Assembly: GCA_030549495.1 (NCBI GenBank)
Contig: JAUIRK010000860.1
Span: 10,001 to 74,000 of the forward strand
Length of the DNA stretch: 64,000 nucleotides
Source: Nectonema munidae
Lineage: Eukaryota > Nematomorpha > Nectonematoida > Nectonematidae
Direction: 5' to 3'
In this document: positions 11,876 to 22,038 of the stretch, one piece after another
Layout: each line of letters opens with the position of its first letter
Position numbering within the stretch: the stretch's first letter is position 1
Notes under the pieces: model-generated
Told to the model about the DNA's origin: nothing
Database searches by the model: none
What the model saw: the letters and a program-made list of their open reading frames with translations, nothing else
Translations under genes and position numbers: made by a program

Positions 11876-14191
11876 TCAATATAACAAAATCCTACGGACC
11901 CCAATATTTTTTCGTTATATTGAGACTTCGTTATAAGAAATCTTTATATAACGAAATTACAAAGGCTTTTATTATTTTTTCGTTAAAATGAGGTTACAAT
12001 AATTTGAAAAAGTACATGCGGTAAAATCGTTTATTTGTATTATGAAAATGATGCTATGAAAGTTTATGTATGTGAATGGAAATAATGCGTTATTTTCTTC
12101 TGCTTATATGCTTTAGAGTGCAGATTTTCTAGGAACTCGCAAATCGAAATGCTACTCCTAACAATTTCTGAAGGTAAATCTTCTCTTCTCAACAAATATT
12201 GATAAAGTTTAGCTGAAATTGCTTTAGCTTCAGTTAAAGTGAGATTGCTTTTTTCAGCTTCTTCAGGATTAGTTGAGTCTTCATCTCCAGATTGCTCCTC
12301 CCCATAAACATTGGATGACTGATCCAATTCCACTTCCCTTATAATATCATCATCACTTCTTTTTTGATGAGTTATAACATGCTCATCTATTGAAATGAAC
12401 TCGTCAATTTCTTTTTCATTTAAACTATTCTCTAAATAAAGTGTACGCAATGTTTCCTCAGAGTATAGAACTTCAGAATCACATTCTGAATCAAAAACTT
12501 GATCGAGCGCAAATCCGCATTTCTTGAAGCAATTGGCAACAATTGATGAATCAACAGCGTTCCATGAAGAAACTGATAAATGCAGAGCTTGAAGAATGTT
12601 AAGTGAGAAGTTTGGCTTCTCCTCATTTGACAGAAAATATCTGACAAGGTTTGCTCTGTACTTGGCTTTGAAACATCTAATTATGCCTTGATCCAGAGGC
12701 TGAATCAAAGCGGTAGAATTGGGGGGTAAATATTCTATTCGAATATTGGAATAAAGTGATATATTTTTATGAGCTGTGCAGTTGTCCAATAATAAAACAA
12801 TTTTTCTCTTCTTTAATTTCATTACATTGTTTAATTTACTTATCCAGTGACAAAAAATCGAGTTTGTCATCCACGACTTTGAGTTGTTTTCATAATCACA
12901 AGGCAAACTTTTCAAACCTTTGAAACAACGTGGTTTTGCATATTTTCCTATTACTAATGGAGGGATCATGTCTTTTCCAGTCGAATTGCAACAAAACAGT
13001 ATAGTCAATCTTTCTTTTGAGTGCTTGCCACCAACACATGAATCACCTTTAAAAGTCAAAGTTTTGTTCGGCATCATTTTATAGAACAAAGCAGTTTCAT
13101 CAGCGTTGTATATGTTATCTAATGAATACTCTTCTAAAATTTCAACGATTTTCTCCTCTTTCCACTTTTCAACATCTTCTAATGGCACACTTTTTCCTTC
13201 CCCACATATACGTTTGCAGCAAATATTATATCTTTTGGAAAACGTGCTAAGCCAACCATTGCTAGCCTTAAAATTTGCTAAATTGAACTTTTCAGCAAAA
13301 AACCTTGCCTTTTCACAAATAAGAGGGCCACTTAAAGGAATACCTTCTGCTCTAGCTTCCAAAAGCAAATCATATGTTGCTTTGTCAACACTTTCAAATT
13401 GTGCTTTAGTTGTTCTTCTTCTTTTTGAAGCATTGGTAGAAGAAAAATTGAAAATTTTGTCTTTGTTTTTAATAAAAGTGGATAAAGTTGAACAACTGAT
13501 GTTGTATTTTTTAGCAATTTCATTTTTTTTGAAATTGTTTTTTTCAAGTTCATTAAGAATACTTTTCTTTTCAGAAATGTTAAATTGCTTTCGTTTTTGT
13601 GGTGGTACTTTACTCATTAAAAATTAAGTTTGATGAAATTTTCTAGAGTGAGAGAAAAAATAAATTAACTTGCAATTTTCAATGTTGGAAGATAAAAGAA
13701 GTACAGAATTTATAATAATGAAGTAAGTTGAAAATGATTATGTAAAATATAAATGACGAAGCAAAATTTCTAACAGATGGTGAAAAGAGAGTGGCAGAGC
13801 TTAGCTGAAAATGATTGAGATGATGAAGAGATGTGCGTGACAAACTAAACAGAGAAATCAAAGCTTTATGATAAAAATGATATAGACATTAGAGAACGTG
13901 TTGAGAGATACTGAACAAAAAGAAAGAGAGGGAGAGAGACAGCTAAAAACATATTGAAAGATTTTCTAACATAATGGACAGAGATATGATGAATAAATCT
14001 AAGCACATGTATGTAATACCAACAAAAAGTTCGTGATTACATTTCGCTATATTGAGGATTTTGATATGTTGAAGTTCGTTATAATGAAGTGATTTTTCCT
14101 ATAAGAGACATCAAGGTCAAGGGAACTAGTGAATGTTTCATTATATCGAAAATTTCGTTATAACAAGGTTCGTTATATCGAGGTTCGACTG
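11876..14191 (-). mobile_element. Tigger-2, pogo-superfamily transposon with intact transposase
   Basis: A 2316-bp element flanked by TA (11874-11875 and 14192-14193). The left end reads CAGTCGAACCTCAATATAAC and the right end TTATATCGAGGTTCGACTG, a perfect 12-bp terminal match that continues imperfectly. Repeats of CGTTATAT(C/T)GAG lie inside both ends. The single minus-strand gene is uninterrupted. It split ORF1 of LINE-A: the N-terminal codons of that ORF resume at 14194. Confidence 0.95.
12064..13617 (-). CDS. Tigger-2 transposase (pogo/TIGD4-6-like), 517 aa, uninterrupted
   Basis: DDE transposase that would excise and insert Tigger-2 at TA sites in the nucleus. It starts MSKVPPQKRKQFNISEKKSI. 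A CENP-B-type N-terminal helix-turn-helix (residues about 10-60, KKNEIAKKYNISCSTLSTFI) precedes the CENP-B/Tc5 DNA-binding domain (KASNGWLSTFSKRYNI, about 115-135). The catalytic triad is visible: D in YNADETALFYKMMP, D in IVLLLDNCTAHKN, and D in STALIQPLDQGII. The C-terminal quarter is acidic (SGDEDSTNPEEAEKS). About 520 aa is the normal length for the family. No stop or frame change is present, and both inverted repeats remain, so this is the best candidate for a recently active element here. The alternative is a domesticated gene, which the TIRs argue against. Confidence 0.95.
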   Translation of the reverse strand: MSKVPPQKRKQFNISEKKSILNELEKNNFKKNEIAKKYNISCSTLSTFIKNKDKIFNFSSTNASKRRRTTKAQFESVDKATYDLLLEARAEGIPLSGPLICEKARFFAEKFNLANFKASNGWLSTFSKRYNICCKRICGEGKSVPLEDVEKWKEEKIVEILEEYSLDNIYNADETALFYKMMPNKTLTFKGDSCVGGKHSKERLTILFCCNSTGKDMIPPLVIGKYAKPRCFKGLKSLPCDYENNSKSWMTNSIFCHWISKLNNVMKLKKRKIVLLLDNCTAHKNISLYSNIRIEYLPPNSTALIQPLDQGIIRCFKAKYRANLVRYFLSNEEKPNFSLNILQALHLSVSSWNAVDSSIVANCFKKCGFALDQVFDSECDSEVLYSEETLRTLYLENSLNEKEIDEFISIDEHVITHQKRSDDDIIREVELDQSSNVYGEEQSGDEDSTNPEEAEKSNLTLTEAKAISAKLYQYLLRREDLPSEIVRSSISICEFLENLHSKAYKQKKITHYFHSHT

Positions 14192-14395
14192 TAAATGTTT
14201 TCACTCGGAGAATTGAACACAGATTTTTCAAATAATTTTTCAATTTTATCACAAATAGATTTCTCATTTATAACATCATTTATAAGGTCAGCATCTAACT
14301 TTAATTTAATCTCTTTTTTAGATAGCGTTTTAATTTTTTAATTTATTAAGTTTATCAATTATATCAGACATTCTGTTTATACATTAACAATAATA
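14192..14395 (-). mobile_element. LINE-A copy A, start of ORF1
   Basis: Minus strand from 14371 reads MSDIIDKLNKLKN and, after frame breaks, LKLDADLINDVINEKSIC, a plausible Gag-like ORF1 N-terminus. It joins the rest of ORF1 across Tigger-2. The second copy of the region lacks this part, because its similarity ends at 35458. Confidence 0.6.
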
Positions 14396-15058
14396 CAAAA
14401 AAAACCCATGTAAATTAAAAATTAGATAAATGAAATATTGATAAAATACTTGAATCAGGAATTTTTTGGTATCAATGATAAAACATGAAATGGAAATAAA
14501 AATAATAAAAATTAGAACACAAATTTCTTCAATGCTTTGTGCTTTATATTTGTCTTCAAGTGTAAATTTCCACTTTGAAATGATCTTTTTTGCTTTTAAA
14601 CTAACAATGTAATTGCACAGAAAAAACAGTCGCCATGAAACTTGATAGCGTTTCCTCCATGTTTTGAGAGGAAAACACTTCACTCTTCCCATATGTTGCA
14701 CAATCATGTTAATGTAAGCATGATGAAGCAACATAGAAGGAACAGTAATTATTTATTTTGTGAAATAATTTGTTGATGTGTGAATATTCTTCTGAATTTT
14801 TAAAATTCTATAAAAATTAAAATCAAAACTTATTCAAAAAGATCAGCCTACGATTCGTTGTCAACAATCGAGAACTTAAAGGGTTAACGAAATTAATGCA
14901 ATCATGCCTCGTTTTATGAAGCCTCATTGTTACTTATTTTTGGTGAATGGTATTCTCTTTGGCTTCAATGATTGGATACAATTTTTCATGGATGAATAAT
15001 TTTTTGATTTTGACAGGTACAAAAAATGTTCATGTCTGCTTATTTTTTTGCTTTTAAG

Positions 15059-15279
15059 TTTGTGAATGAAGTTTTGATTGGAGCTCCTTACACCGTCACT
15101 GAAGATCTTGTTAAGAACTTTGACATTTCCGTTGTGTGTCACGGTGAAACATTTGTTCCGAATGATGAAAACAACCTAGATCCTTTTGCCTATCCCAAAA
15201 AGCACAACATCTTTCAGATCGTGAATAGTCACAACAAATTAACGACTTCCAAAGTTTTGGAAAGAATCATACAAAACAG
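15059..15279 (+). CDS. Pcyt2: Pcyt2-like exon, copy A (second cytidylyltransferase domain)
   Basis: A 221-nt exon of an ethanolamine-phosphate cytidylyltransferase (Drosophila Pect, vertebrate PCYT2), the CDP-ethanolamine synthase of phosphatidylethanolamine synthesis. The acceptor TTTGCTTTTAAG precedes FVNEVLIGAPYTVTEDLVK, and the donor AACAG/GTAACA follows ERIIQNR. These match Pect FVNEVVIGAPYCVTEELL and ERIISHR. Residues VVCHGETFVP and LDPFAYPKKHNIF also fit. No other exon of this copy is visible, and the upstream ones would lie left of the window. It differs from copy B by three substitutions and one codon. Confidence 0.85.
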
Positions 15280-16731
15280 GTAACACGCACAATGCACATA
15301 TGTTCTTCAGAAGTGTCATCATATTTGATTGACGTGGCGAGTCTTGTTCAAAGGGGTCATTGCGAATTTTTTCAATTAATCTTTTGCGTACGATATATAG
15401 CCGAGGTGGCATGAAACCGCTTTCCAAATTTTTTATATTTCCAAAAGCCTCATGCTATTTAATTTGCGAAAAAATGTTAAATTTAAAATTGAACTAGCTA
15501 TTTTCCCATGCTAGAATAAAATAAGGTAGAAAGAAAGTGTAACAATTTAAATTGTAAAGACAAAACAACTTCATAATTTAAACAATTGTGTTAAAACAGT
15601 TTGCAATAGTTCTTTTAGATGTTGATTGAGTTTCCCTTTAAAATATGTGCAATAATCTTTATTTTTTTTAGTGTCTTAATTTTGCTAAAAAGTATACAAA
15701 TTTCGATTAAAAAAGATATTATAAAGAGAGCTGCATTTAACATGATCAAAAACTTTCACGTGGGCATTGCCAAACTTGACTTCATAAATGTCTTCCTTCT
15801 TGTGTATGCACGCACACAATGCCAAACGTAGGTTTTAATGCCATACATTTTTATTTACTGGCCAAGGTATTTATGTTTTATTTTGCTCATTATCCGCTGT
15901 TCCTTAGTCTACTGTTAAGAGACCAAGTATTTGTGCTCAAAGGGATCATTGGTGAACGTGTGGGGTGATATTTTGTTGAAAAAGTCACTCTGATGCACAA
16001 AACCCTTTCAATGTTGCTGCCACTAAAGCAGGCTTATTTCATTAAAGTCGCAAAAAACAAGTTAATCTTTGAAACAACTATTTTTGAGGTTATTTTAGAA
16101 GAATTGTTTGAATTCTTTATTCACTATTTATCAATGGATTAATATTTTCAGATCGATTCATATTGATCGATTTAATCTTGATAAAAAGAACGCAATATCA
16201 AGTTTTCTGCTTTCGATTTTGTGACGTATGGCGATTTTGGATTACCTGTAAATGATGAAGGACCGTCAACCCATAAAATACGTGGAACGAATTTATTAAT
16301 ACAATACTAGGCATGATTTATAAAAGTTGTGGGTGTGGGACATTTGGGAGCCGAATTTTTCGTTGTTCTTGTTAGCCGCCGAATTACGCTATCTCAATAT
16401 CACTCTAACTGGTCAGTCCAAAACACATCTTTATTTGAAAGTGAGTGAACACTTCTCTATCCCCATATTGCCCACACTGTTAGGGTTGGCCCCCAGATTA
16501 TTCTATCTCATCATTATTAGCGTCGTTCACACTCAAGCTGTTTCAACATGTTTGCAAATCTCGCACTAAAAAGTGATGCTCAAAAAATTGAGAAAATAAT
16601 TTTGGAATTTATAAACTCTGGATAGCGAATCCAACATCATTCATATTTATTTTGCATTAATATGCATACTTCCTCGGTGCACTACAAAATACGGGGGCTT
16701 GAATACGGTTGTCTAGAGCTGACGTTCTTAA
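15280..16731. other. Non-coding tail of duplication copy A
   Basis: Downstream intron or flank of the Pcyt2 exon, matching 36357-37553 with indels. A 90-codon plus-strand stretch near 15950-16140 is similar in the two copies (LPLKQAYFIKVAKNKLIFET), but it carries a stop in this copy and resembles nothing I know. The next Pcyt2 exon was looked for here and not seen. Confidence 0.6.
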
Positions 16732-19025
16732 ATGACGGCTTGTTTAACAAGAAATTTGATACGCGAAATTTTATGCGAAACTAAATCTTCTGTTCCGATT
16801 ACTATTCAAAATTAAAAAGTCAGGTGCATTCCACGCCCTCATATGGTTGTGTGGCGCCCAGAGCAAAAGTTTTATTGCACCCCCAGACTCAACAGTTAAT
16901 AGCGTAACTGGTATGTTACGCATAGCCTTTTTATTATTAAAGAAATTTTAAACATCCATTAGAATTGATATCAAATTTTAAAAGTTTTTTCTCATTTCTA
17001 TCATTTGAGGTGCATTCCATGCATTTTTATCTGTTCCGCCTGGGCATAAGCCCCCTTTGTCCCCATATGTGAGGGCTCTGCATCGATTGCTATATAATGA
17101 GGAAGGCATCTACCTAGACTCTCGCAATTAAAGGAGGTTCTTATTTTTTATCTGAGCATAAATCTGACTTTTGGCAATGTGTATTTTTGTGAAACTGCTT
17201 TTTCTGCTCCAACATCTCTCAAATGGAAAAAGCAATCAACTCTAGGCTGTAGTTTGTCTTTTATGAATGGTGAATTATATTTTATATAAATCTGAATCAG
17301 ATACTGTGATTTTTTATTTTGTCTTTATATATCCCAACTCTAGGCTTTGTAAAGTTATAATCCGGTTTGCTGAGGAGATGTAATTTTCTTTATCATTATC
17401 ATCCATGATTTTGTGCAAAATTTTTAAAACTCCTTTTTTTAAAAATTTAGAAAAAAGGATTTGAAGTTATTTGTTAAAAATTTAACGTCTTTAGCTCAAG
17501 TTTTTAAAAGTTTAAAATTTAACTAAAAAAATTGACCTTAAAAGTTTAAAATTTTTTAAAGGACCGATCGCCAGTGAAAGGGTTCACTGATTCTTAGTTG
17601 GCCACCTCTGCTTTAGATGGGAAGATTTCGCCTGAGCTAAACTTCAAAATAAGATTTTTTATCCTTATCCTATTATTTTCTTTTCTAGAATTCGATACAC
17701 AGAAAGAAATGAATGCAAGACTTGGATGAGTGAAATGATATGATCCTACACCTCTCTCTCTCTCACAATCTTTTTTATGTTTTATCTAAACTTAAATAAA
17801 TTTTTTGCCTCTTTCCTAACGATAAAAACTCTTTATCTTCTTAGCAAAAATTATTTAAAAAATAGGTTTGGTAAAAGCAGGCTCAAAATATTAGAGAACG
17901 TCGGTTCCTTTGCTTTTTAAATATTAGTTTAATCTTTGTTAAGTATTCTTGAGATTAATAGTGTCGGAAACAAGGAAGAAAGATATGCGTTGTTCCATTT
18001 TTCAATGTGAGTAAAAAGGGTTTTTGAAAATAGGGTTTAAAAAAAAGGGGGGGGAAAATAAATTCGCGACGATACCATGTCTTTTTCAGGTAACAATTTT
18101 AAAGACTGAATTAAAGCGCTCTATATAGAGTATAAAAACGTGCGGAATGTAAGTTTTGTTAGTGTATATAATAACAGGAGTTTGTGTAATGAAAGTACTT
18201 GGGTGTGAGTTTGCGGTTGCGCGTGTAAGCTATTTGACGTTTAGCCATATTACGGGGATGGCCTTGCGTGGATTTTTTCAGTTTTAAACAGAAGAGCAAA
18301 TTTTAGCATTACTTCAATTTTAAATTGATGTTAATTTGTTTGTGTTTTATACATTTGTTACATTTATAAAAAAAGTTTCAAATTTTTATTTAATAAAGAA
18401 GTTTTTTCTAGTTGAATTTTATTTTTCATTGTACTATTGATGTTAGTTAATTTTAATTAATAATGTTGATATTTTGACTTAACTTTTATAAAAGTTTTAT
18501 AGATATCATTGTACAATTCTTACAATGAACAAGTGTCACATTGAGTCCTTTTATAAAATAAAGCAAGTACTTAAAGATTTTAATTTTGATCATAATATTC
18601 TGTTAAGTTGAAAAATCAAAAGAAGTAGTAAATTCTGGATTTAATAGATTTACTATTTAAAAATGTTAATTATAATGTTTTTTTATCTTTATCCAATAAA
18701 ATATAAACTCAGTCTTATTTTACACCTAAATTTAAATGCATGTATACGTTTAGTTAAGAAATTGTTATCTTTTCATTCATAATAAAGATGATTGGATAAA
18801 TTGGAAAAAACATAAATAATAAAAATTATTATTAAACAGTTTAGTATAAAATTTAGTTTAATACAAATTAAAGCATTATAAACATTATCTGTAAAAGCTG
18901 AATACTTCATTCTATTAAATGCATTATTTTCTTTTGAGTGCTTAAAATACTACTAATTGTAAAAGTGATGTGATGAATGATATACGCATTTGCAATAAAA
19001 AAATGCAAGCGATAGAAGATATGGT
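16732..19025. other. Intergenic, no gene recognised
   Basis: AT-rich sequence. A possible hAT-type MITE relic lies around 16820-17080 (GCCCTCATATGG near the left, CCCCATATGTGAGGG near the right, with AGGTGCATTCCA repeated at 16821 and 17008), but its ends are not clean. A short CT microsatellite is at 17750-17763. Nothing else stands out. Confidence 0.5.
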
Positions 19026-19213
19026 TGGTTGGTTGGTTGGTTGGAGATATCAAAGCACTTTCAGCCGTAAGGCTATATGCTCGCATTATTCTTAAGATGG
19101 TTAATCACAATTTTTGTGAATTTGTTTTTAGAGTTGGGAGCCTTGGGGATCGAACCCCTGACCTTAAACTGTTAAGCTGAGAGGTACACCCTAACAACCA
19201 TTGAGGCTCAGGT
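19026..19213 (-). mobile_element. tRNA-derived SINE
   Basis: On the minus strand the head is tRNA-like. GAGCCTCAATGG begins it, a B-box GGGTTCGATCCCC follows, and AAGGCTC pairs with the 5' end. After the head comes a short unrelated body, and the 3' tail is CCAACCAACCAACCAACC (19022-19045 on the plus strand). The flanks carry an 8-bp direct repeat GATATGGT at 19018-19025 and 19214-19221, as expected for target-primed insertion. The exact tail boundary is uncertain by a few bases because the tail and the repeat blend. Confidence 0.78.
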
Positions 19214-19499
19214 GATATGGTAGTGGAGTGTAACAATAAATATTTGTGCAGCAACGTGAAGTGATGAGGAAAATAAATTCTCTAAGAAGATCTTTGGCAA
19301 AGATTTATGATCTTTATGAAAATGTGCAGTTTTTCTCCGTGTTCAGTGTTTCTCCTACACCCAAATTTGACGTAAATACTTTATTTGATTTGATACAATT
19401 TCTTTCCTTCTGTTCTCAAGTTTTTTACCTGTATGTCTCCACTTATAAAAATCGTTATTCAGGAAAATAAATACAAAGCTCCATCTTATTTTTTTATTA

Positions 19500-19705
19500 G
19501 CTAAGAGAAGCGTAGTGTTCTTGAATCTTTTGTGGTTAGGTATAACAGTTATAGCTCTTTTACCTTTCTTTGACCTCGCATATGATCTCGTAGGATGAAA
19601 GTTAAAAACCGATCGATCTAAAAATATATACAAGATGTCTTTTTTTGGAGCATTTCTTGTCATGGAGAAAGCGTATTCTTGCCTTAAGTTTATACTCCCT
19701 TCCAC
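19500..19705 (-). pseudogene. Tc1/IS630-type (DDE_3) transposase fragment
   Basis: The open stretch from 19705 reads RQEYAFSMTRNAPKKD, ILYIFLDRSVFNFHPTRSYA and RSKKGKRAITVIP. This is the central catalytic block of IS630/Tc1-like transposases (compare FLDESGFNLHMTRSYGRS, where the D is catalytic). Only about 70 residues are recognisable, the frame drifts into unrelated sequence below 19500, and no ends were found. It is a dead fragment. Confidence 0.6.
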
Positions 19706-19985
19706 GTTGACAGCCTCAATTTCCGTGCAAGACTATTTTACTATTTTAAATCCAATTTTGATTTTATTCAGGAGTTGATTTGTGAAACTAGAATAGTAAA
19801 ATTTGATTCAAAGTTATATTAGTCTTTTAGCTTCTCTTTTTTCCTGTAATGTGATTGTAGGCATCTCTTTGACGAGTTTCTCGATATAATTGATTTTTCT
19901 TCATCAAAAGAACTCACTTTATGCCCTCCATGTTTTTTAAATACTCCATCATTTTCACTGTTACGATAAAGTATAGACTTGGCTG

Positions 19986-20990
19986 ATGAGTGTTTTAAAA
20001 ATAAAATCTCTCCTGTCTTTTGAAAATGATCCATCCAGTCCAACAGTCTTCCAAATGATGATAAAAGATAACATTTTTTCAGGAAAGAATAATTCCTTCT
20101 TCCTAAAGATTGAAGATGAATTTATTTTCAATTCCAATTCTTTACCCTCGTTACCCCTTCGTTTAGAATCACACTCAGCCCCTTCGGGTTCAAATGGACC
20201 CCACGTAAAAATATAGTAATTCATTCCCAATACTTTATCATTTTGAGATGAAAACAAAATATTATTTGTTCTAGGGACCAAATGGACCCTAAGGGGTTGT
20301 ATGTTACTTTTTTTACAACATACAAAATAATAGCCGAAGAAAAAAAATAAAATATGTAAAAATTTAAAGAGCAGTATAATAGTAAAAGTGACAAAAAATA
20401 AATTATGAACATAGCCTGGTTGCTAATATATGAGCAACTAATTTTTCATATGGGTCCTAATCGACCCGAAGGGGTAATAAGGGTTAATAAAAATTTTTGA
20501 AAACTCTTAAAATTACTTTTTTTATTTGTTAACATATTTTTTCTGTTTTTAATAAAGAAGTAGAATTCATAAAGATTGAATATATAATCTCTCTAAAATA
20601 AAAGATAGATTTTAATATATACCAAATTAAGGTCTTGGCTTTAACTAATCAATGTAAAAATGAGTACAGTAAAAAAACTTGATAACTTATCAAATGAAAC
20701 TAATGTGCTTTGCTATTGAAACAGTAAACTTATTTTATGTCTAATAGAATAATAACAGTAATCAGGGAAAATACTAGAAAGTTACAAGAGGAAAAGTAGT
20801 AATTTTTATTATAACTATAGTAAAGTTATTTTATAGCTTGTAAAGTAAAAATAGTGAATTTTACTAACACTCCAGTAAAAATACTAGTGTGTTACTAGAA
20901 GAAAAATAGTAAATTTTACTATTACTATAGTAATTTTAGGGACAGTAAATTTACTGTATAATTCTAGTACCCATAACTAGTTTCTTCCAA
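19986..20990 (+). mobile_element. Relic of a second element H (3' end of its SAMD3-like gene plus terminus)
   Basis: The translation at 20035-20140, FQMMIKDNIFSGKNNSFFLK then IEDEFIFNSNS, is the same protein region as FQMMIKKSIFSEERNAFALR then IEDVFIFNSNN in element H (10170-10260). At 20760-20980 the AGTAAATTTAC-rich terminus also resembles the last 230 bp of element H, including GGACAGTAAATTTACT and the near-terminal ACCCATAACTAGTTT. Everything between is decayed or displaced by a MITE. The left limit is unknown. Confidence 0.65.
20141..20487. mobile_element. piggyBac-type MITE inserted in the element H relic
   Basis: A 347-bp non-coding element. The left end is TTTA then CCCTCGTTACCCCTTCG, and the right end read inward from TTAA (20484-20487) is CCCTTATTACCCCTTCG. 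That is a 17-bp inverted repeat with two mismatches. The target is TTAA, with one base changed at the left. Inside, CCCCTTCGGGTTCAAATGGA and ATGGACCCTAAGGGG form further inverted repeats. It lies just where the coding similarity to element H breaks off. Confidence 0.65.
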
Positions 20991-22038
20991 CATTAAGTCT
21001 GGGCATTTTTTCAGTTGAAATACTTTCCCGCATTTTAAGCGAGAAAAAGATAATAAAATTGAGGGATATTTTATGTGATTTGTAAAATCAAAGAGACAAA
21101 AAGACCAAAACACTAACTGCCGCTTTATATATACTTCACTTAATCGGACAGATATGAATACGTTCGTAAATTCTCACTTTTTACATATCTTTGACAAAAA
21201 GTGTGCTTTTGTAAAAAATCCTAATTATTTTTGAATAACTTTTGAAGAATTATGACACAAATTGAGATGTGTTTATAATTACATATATTTTTATTTCACT
21301 TAAATATAAATTCGAATATGTAGCTTTTATAGCCCTTTTATACTCATAAAATATGAATTCTACTGGAGTTTGTTCTAAAAACACATTTTAATACGCTATA
21401 AACCCTATAATTTATGTAATATAAGAATAGTTACAAGTGTTCGCTTTGATTAATTGCTATTTCAATGATTGTTTGGTATAAATCAGTACAAAAGCTAAAT
21501 AATTCATGACAAAATGTAATTCAAAACGAAATCAATCTATAATGTTTCTCTAATCAAAAACTTGCAACACACTTTGATTTTGAAATGCATATTTGCTTGA
21601 TAATTGAATATGTTCTCAGCTCTAATTGCAAAAGAAGAAGAGTCCAGAAAGGAAATCAGTATTATCGATTTAGTAGAACTAGCCGGTTCCATGGTCGTTT
21701 CTCGCTTCACTCCAAACATAAGATCATTGGTAGAGTGTTTTTTTCGAGCGAAGCGATAAAAAAGTTGATAAAAAAATTTCATTGTTGAAAAATACACTGA
21801 AAAGATAGAAATATGCTGAAAATTAATAACTCATCATTACACCATTGTACATTAACATGAAATTAAGGGCCAACCAGATGCGAGTTCTTCATACAGCACA
21901 AAAATAAACAGAAAACATACAACTATGTTATAACTCATCACACCATAGAAAAATAGACAAAAAACATATAAATAATTTCAACCAATCAGAATTCTTCCAG
22001 CGACACACACACTTGCGCATTATTATATAGATTTAAGA
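20991..22038. other. Intergenic, no gene supported
   Basis: AT-rich DNA up to the satellite. A 49-codon plus-strand frame near 21609-21758 has a faintly kinesin-like string (IIDLVELAGS), but it is too short to call. Confidence 0.5.

Larger units (their letters stand above)
1366..16731. repeat. Segmental duplication, copy A (matches 32794-37553)
   Basis: Once the inserted elements are taken out, this block is collinear and highly similar to 32794-37553. The matching stretches are 1366-2986, 5093-5185, 10861 to about 11690, and about 14638-16731. Shared content is an antisense LINE-A followed by one Pcyt2 exon and its flanks. Differences include a deletion of about 170 bp near 2190-2220 in this copy and small indels near 15660-15900. 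The right limit is sharp: both copies read CTAGAGCTGAC and then diverge (16731 and 37553). The left limit is hidden by piggyBac-1, so the duplication probably continues off the window. Confidence 0.9.

Noticed and set aside
13106-13627. 173-codon plus-strand frame opposite the Tigger-2 transposase
   Set aside because: It is antisense to an intact, well-recognised gene and has no family resemblance.
16820-17080. hAT-type MITE
   Set aside because: Only partial inverted similarity (CCCTCATATGG and CCATATGTGAGGG) without clean ends or a target duplication.
21609-21758. 49-codon frame with IIDLVELAGS, faintly like the kinesin switch II region
   Set aside because: Too short; the next residues do not follow the kinesin pattern and no splice context supports an exon.
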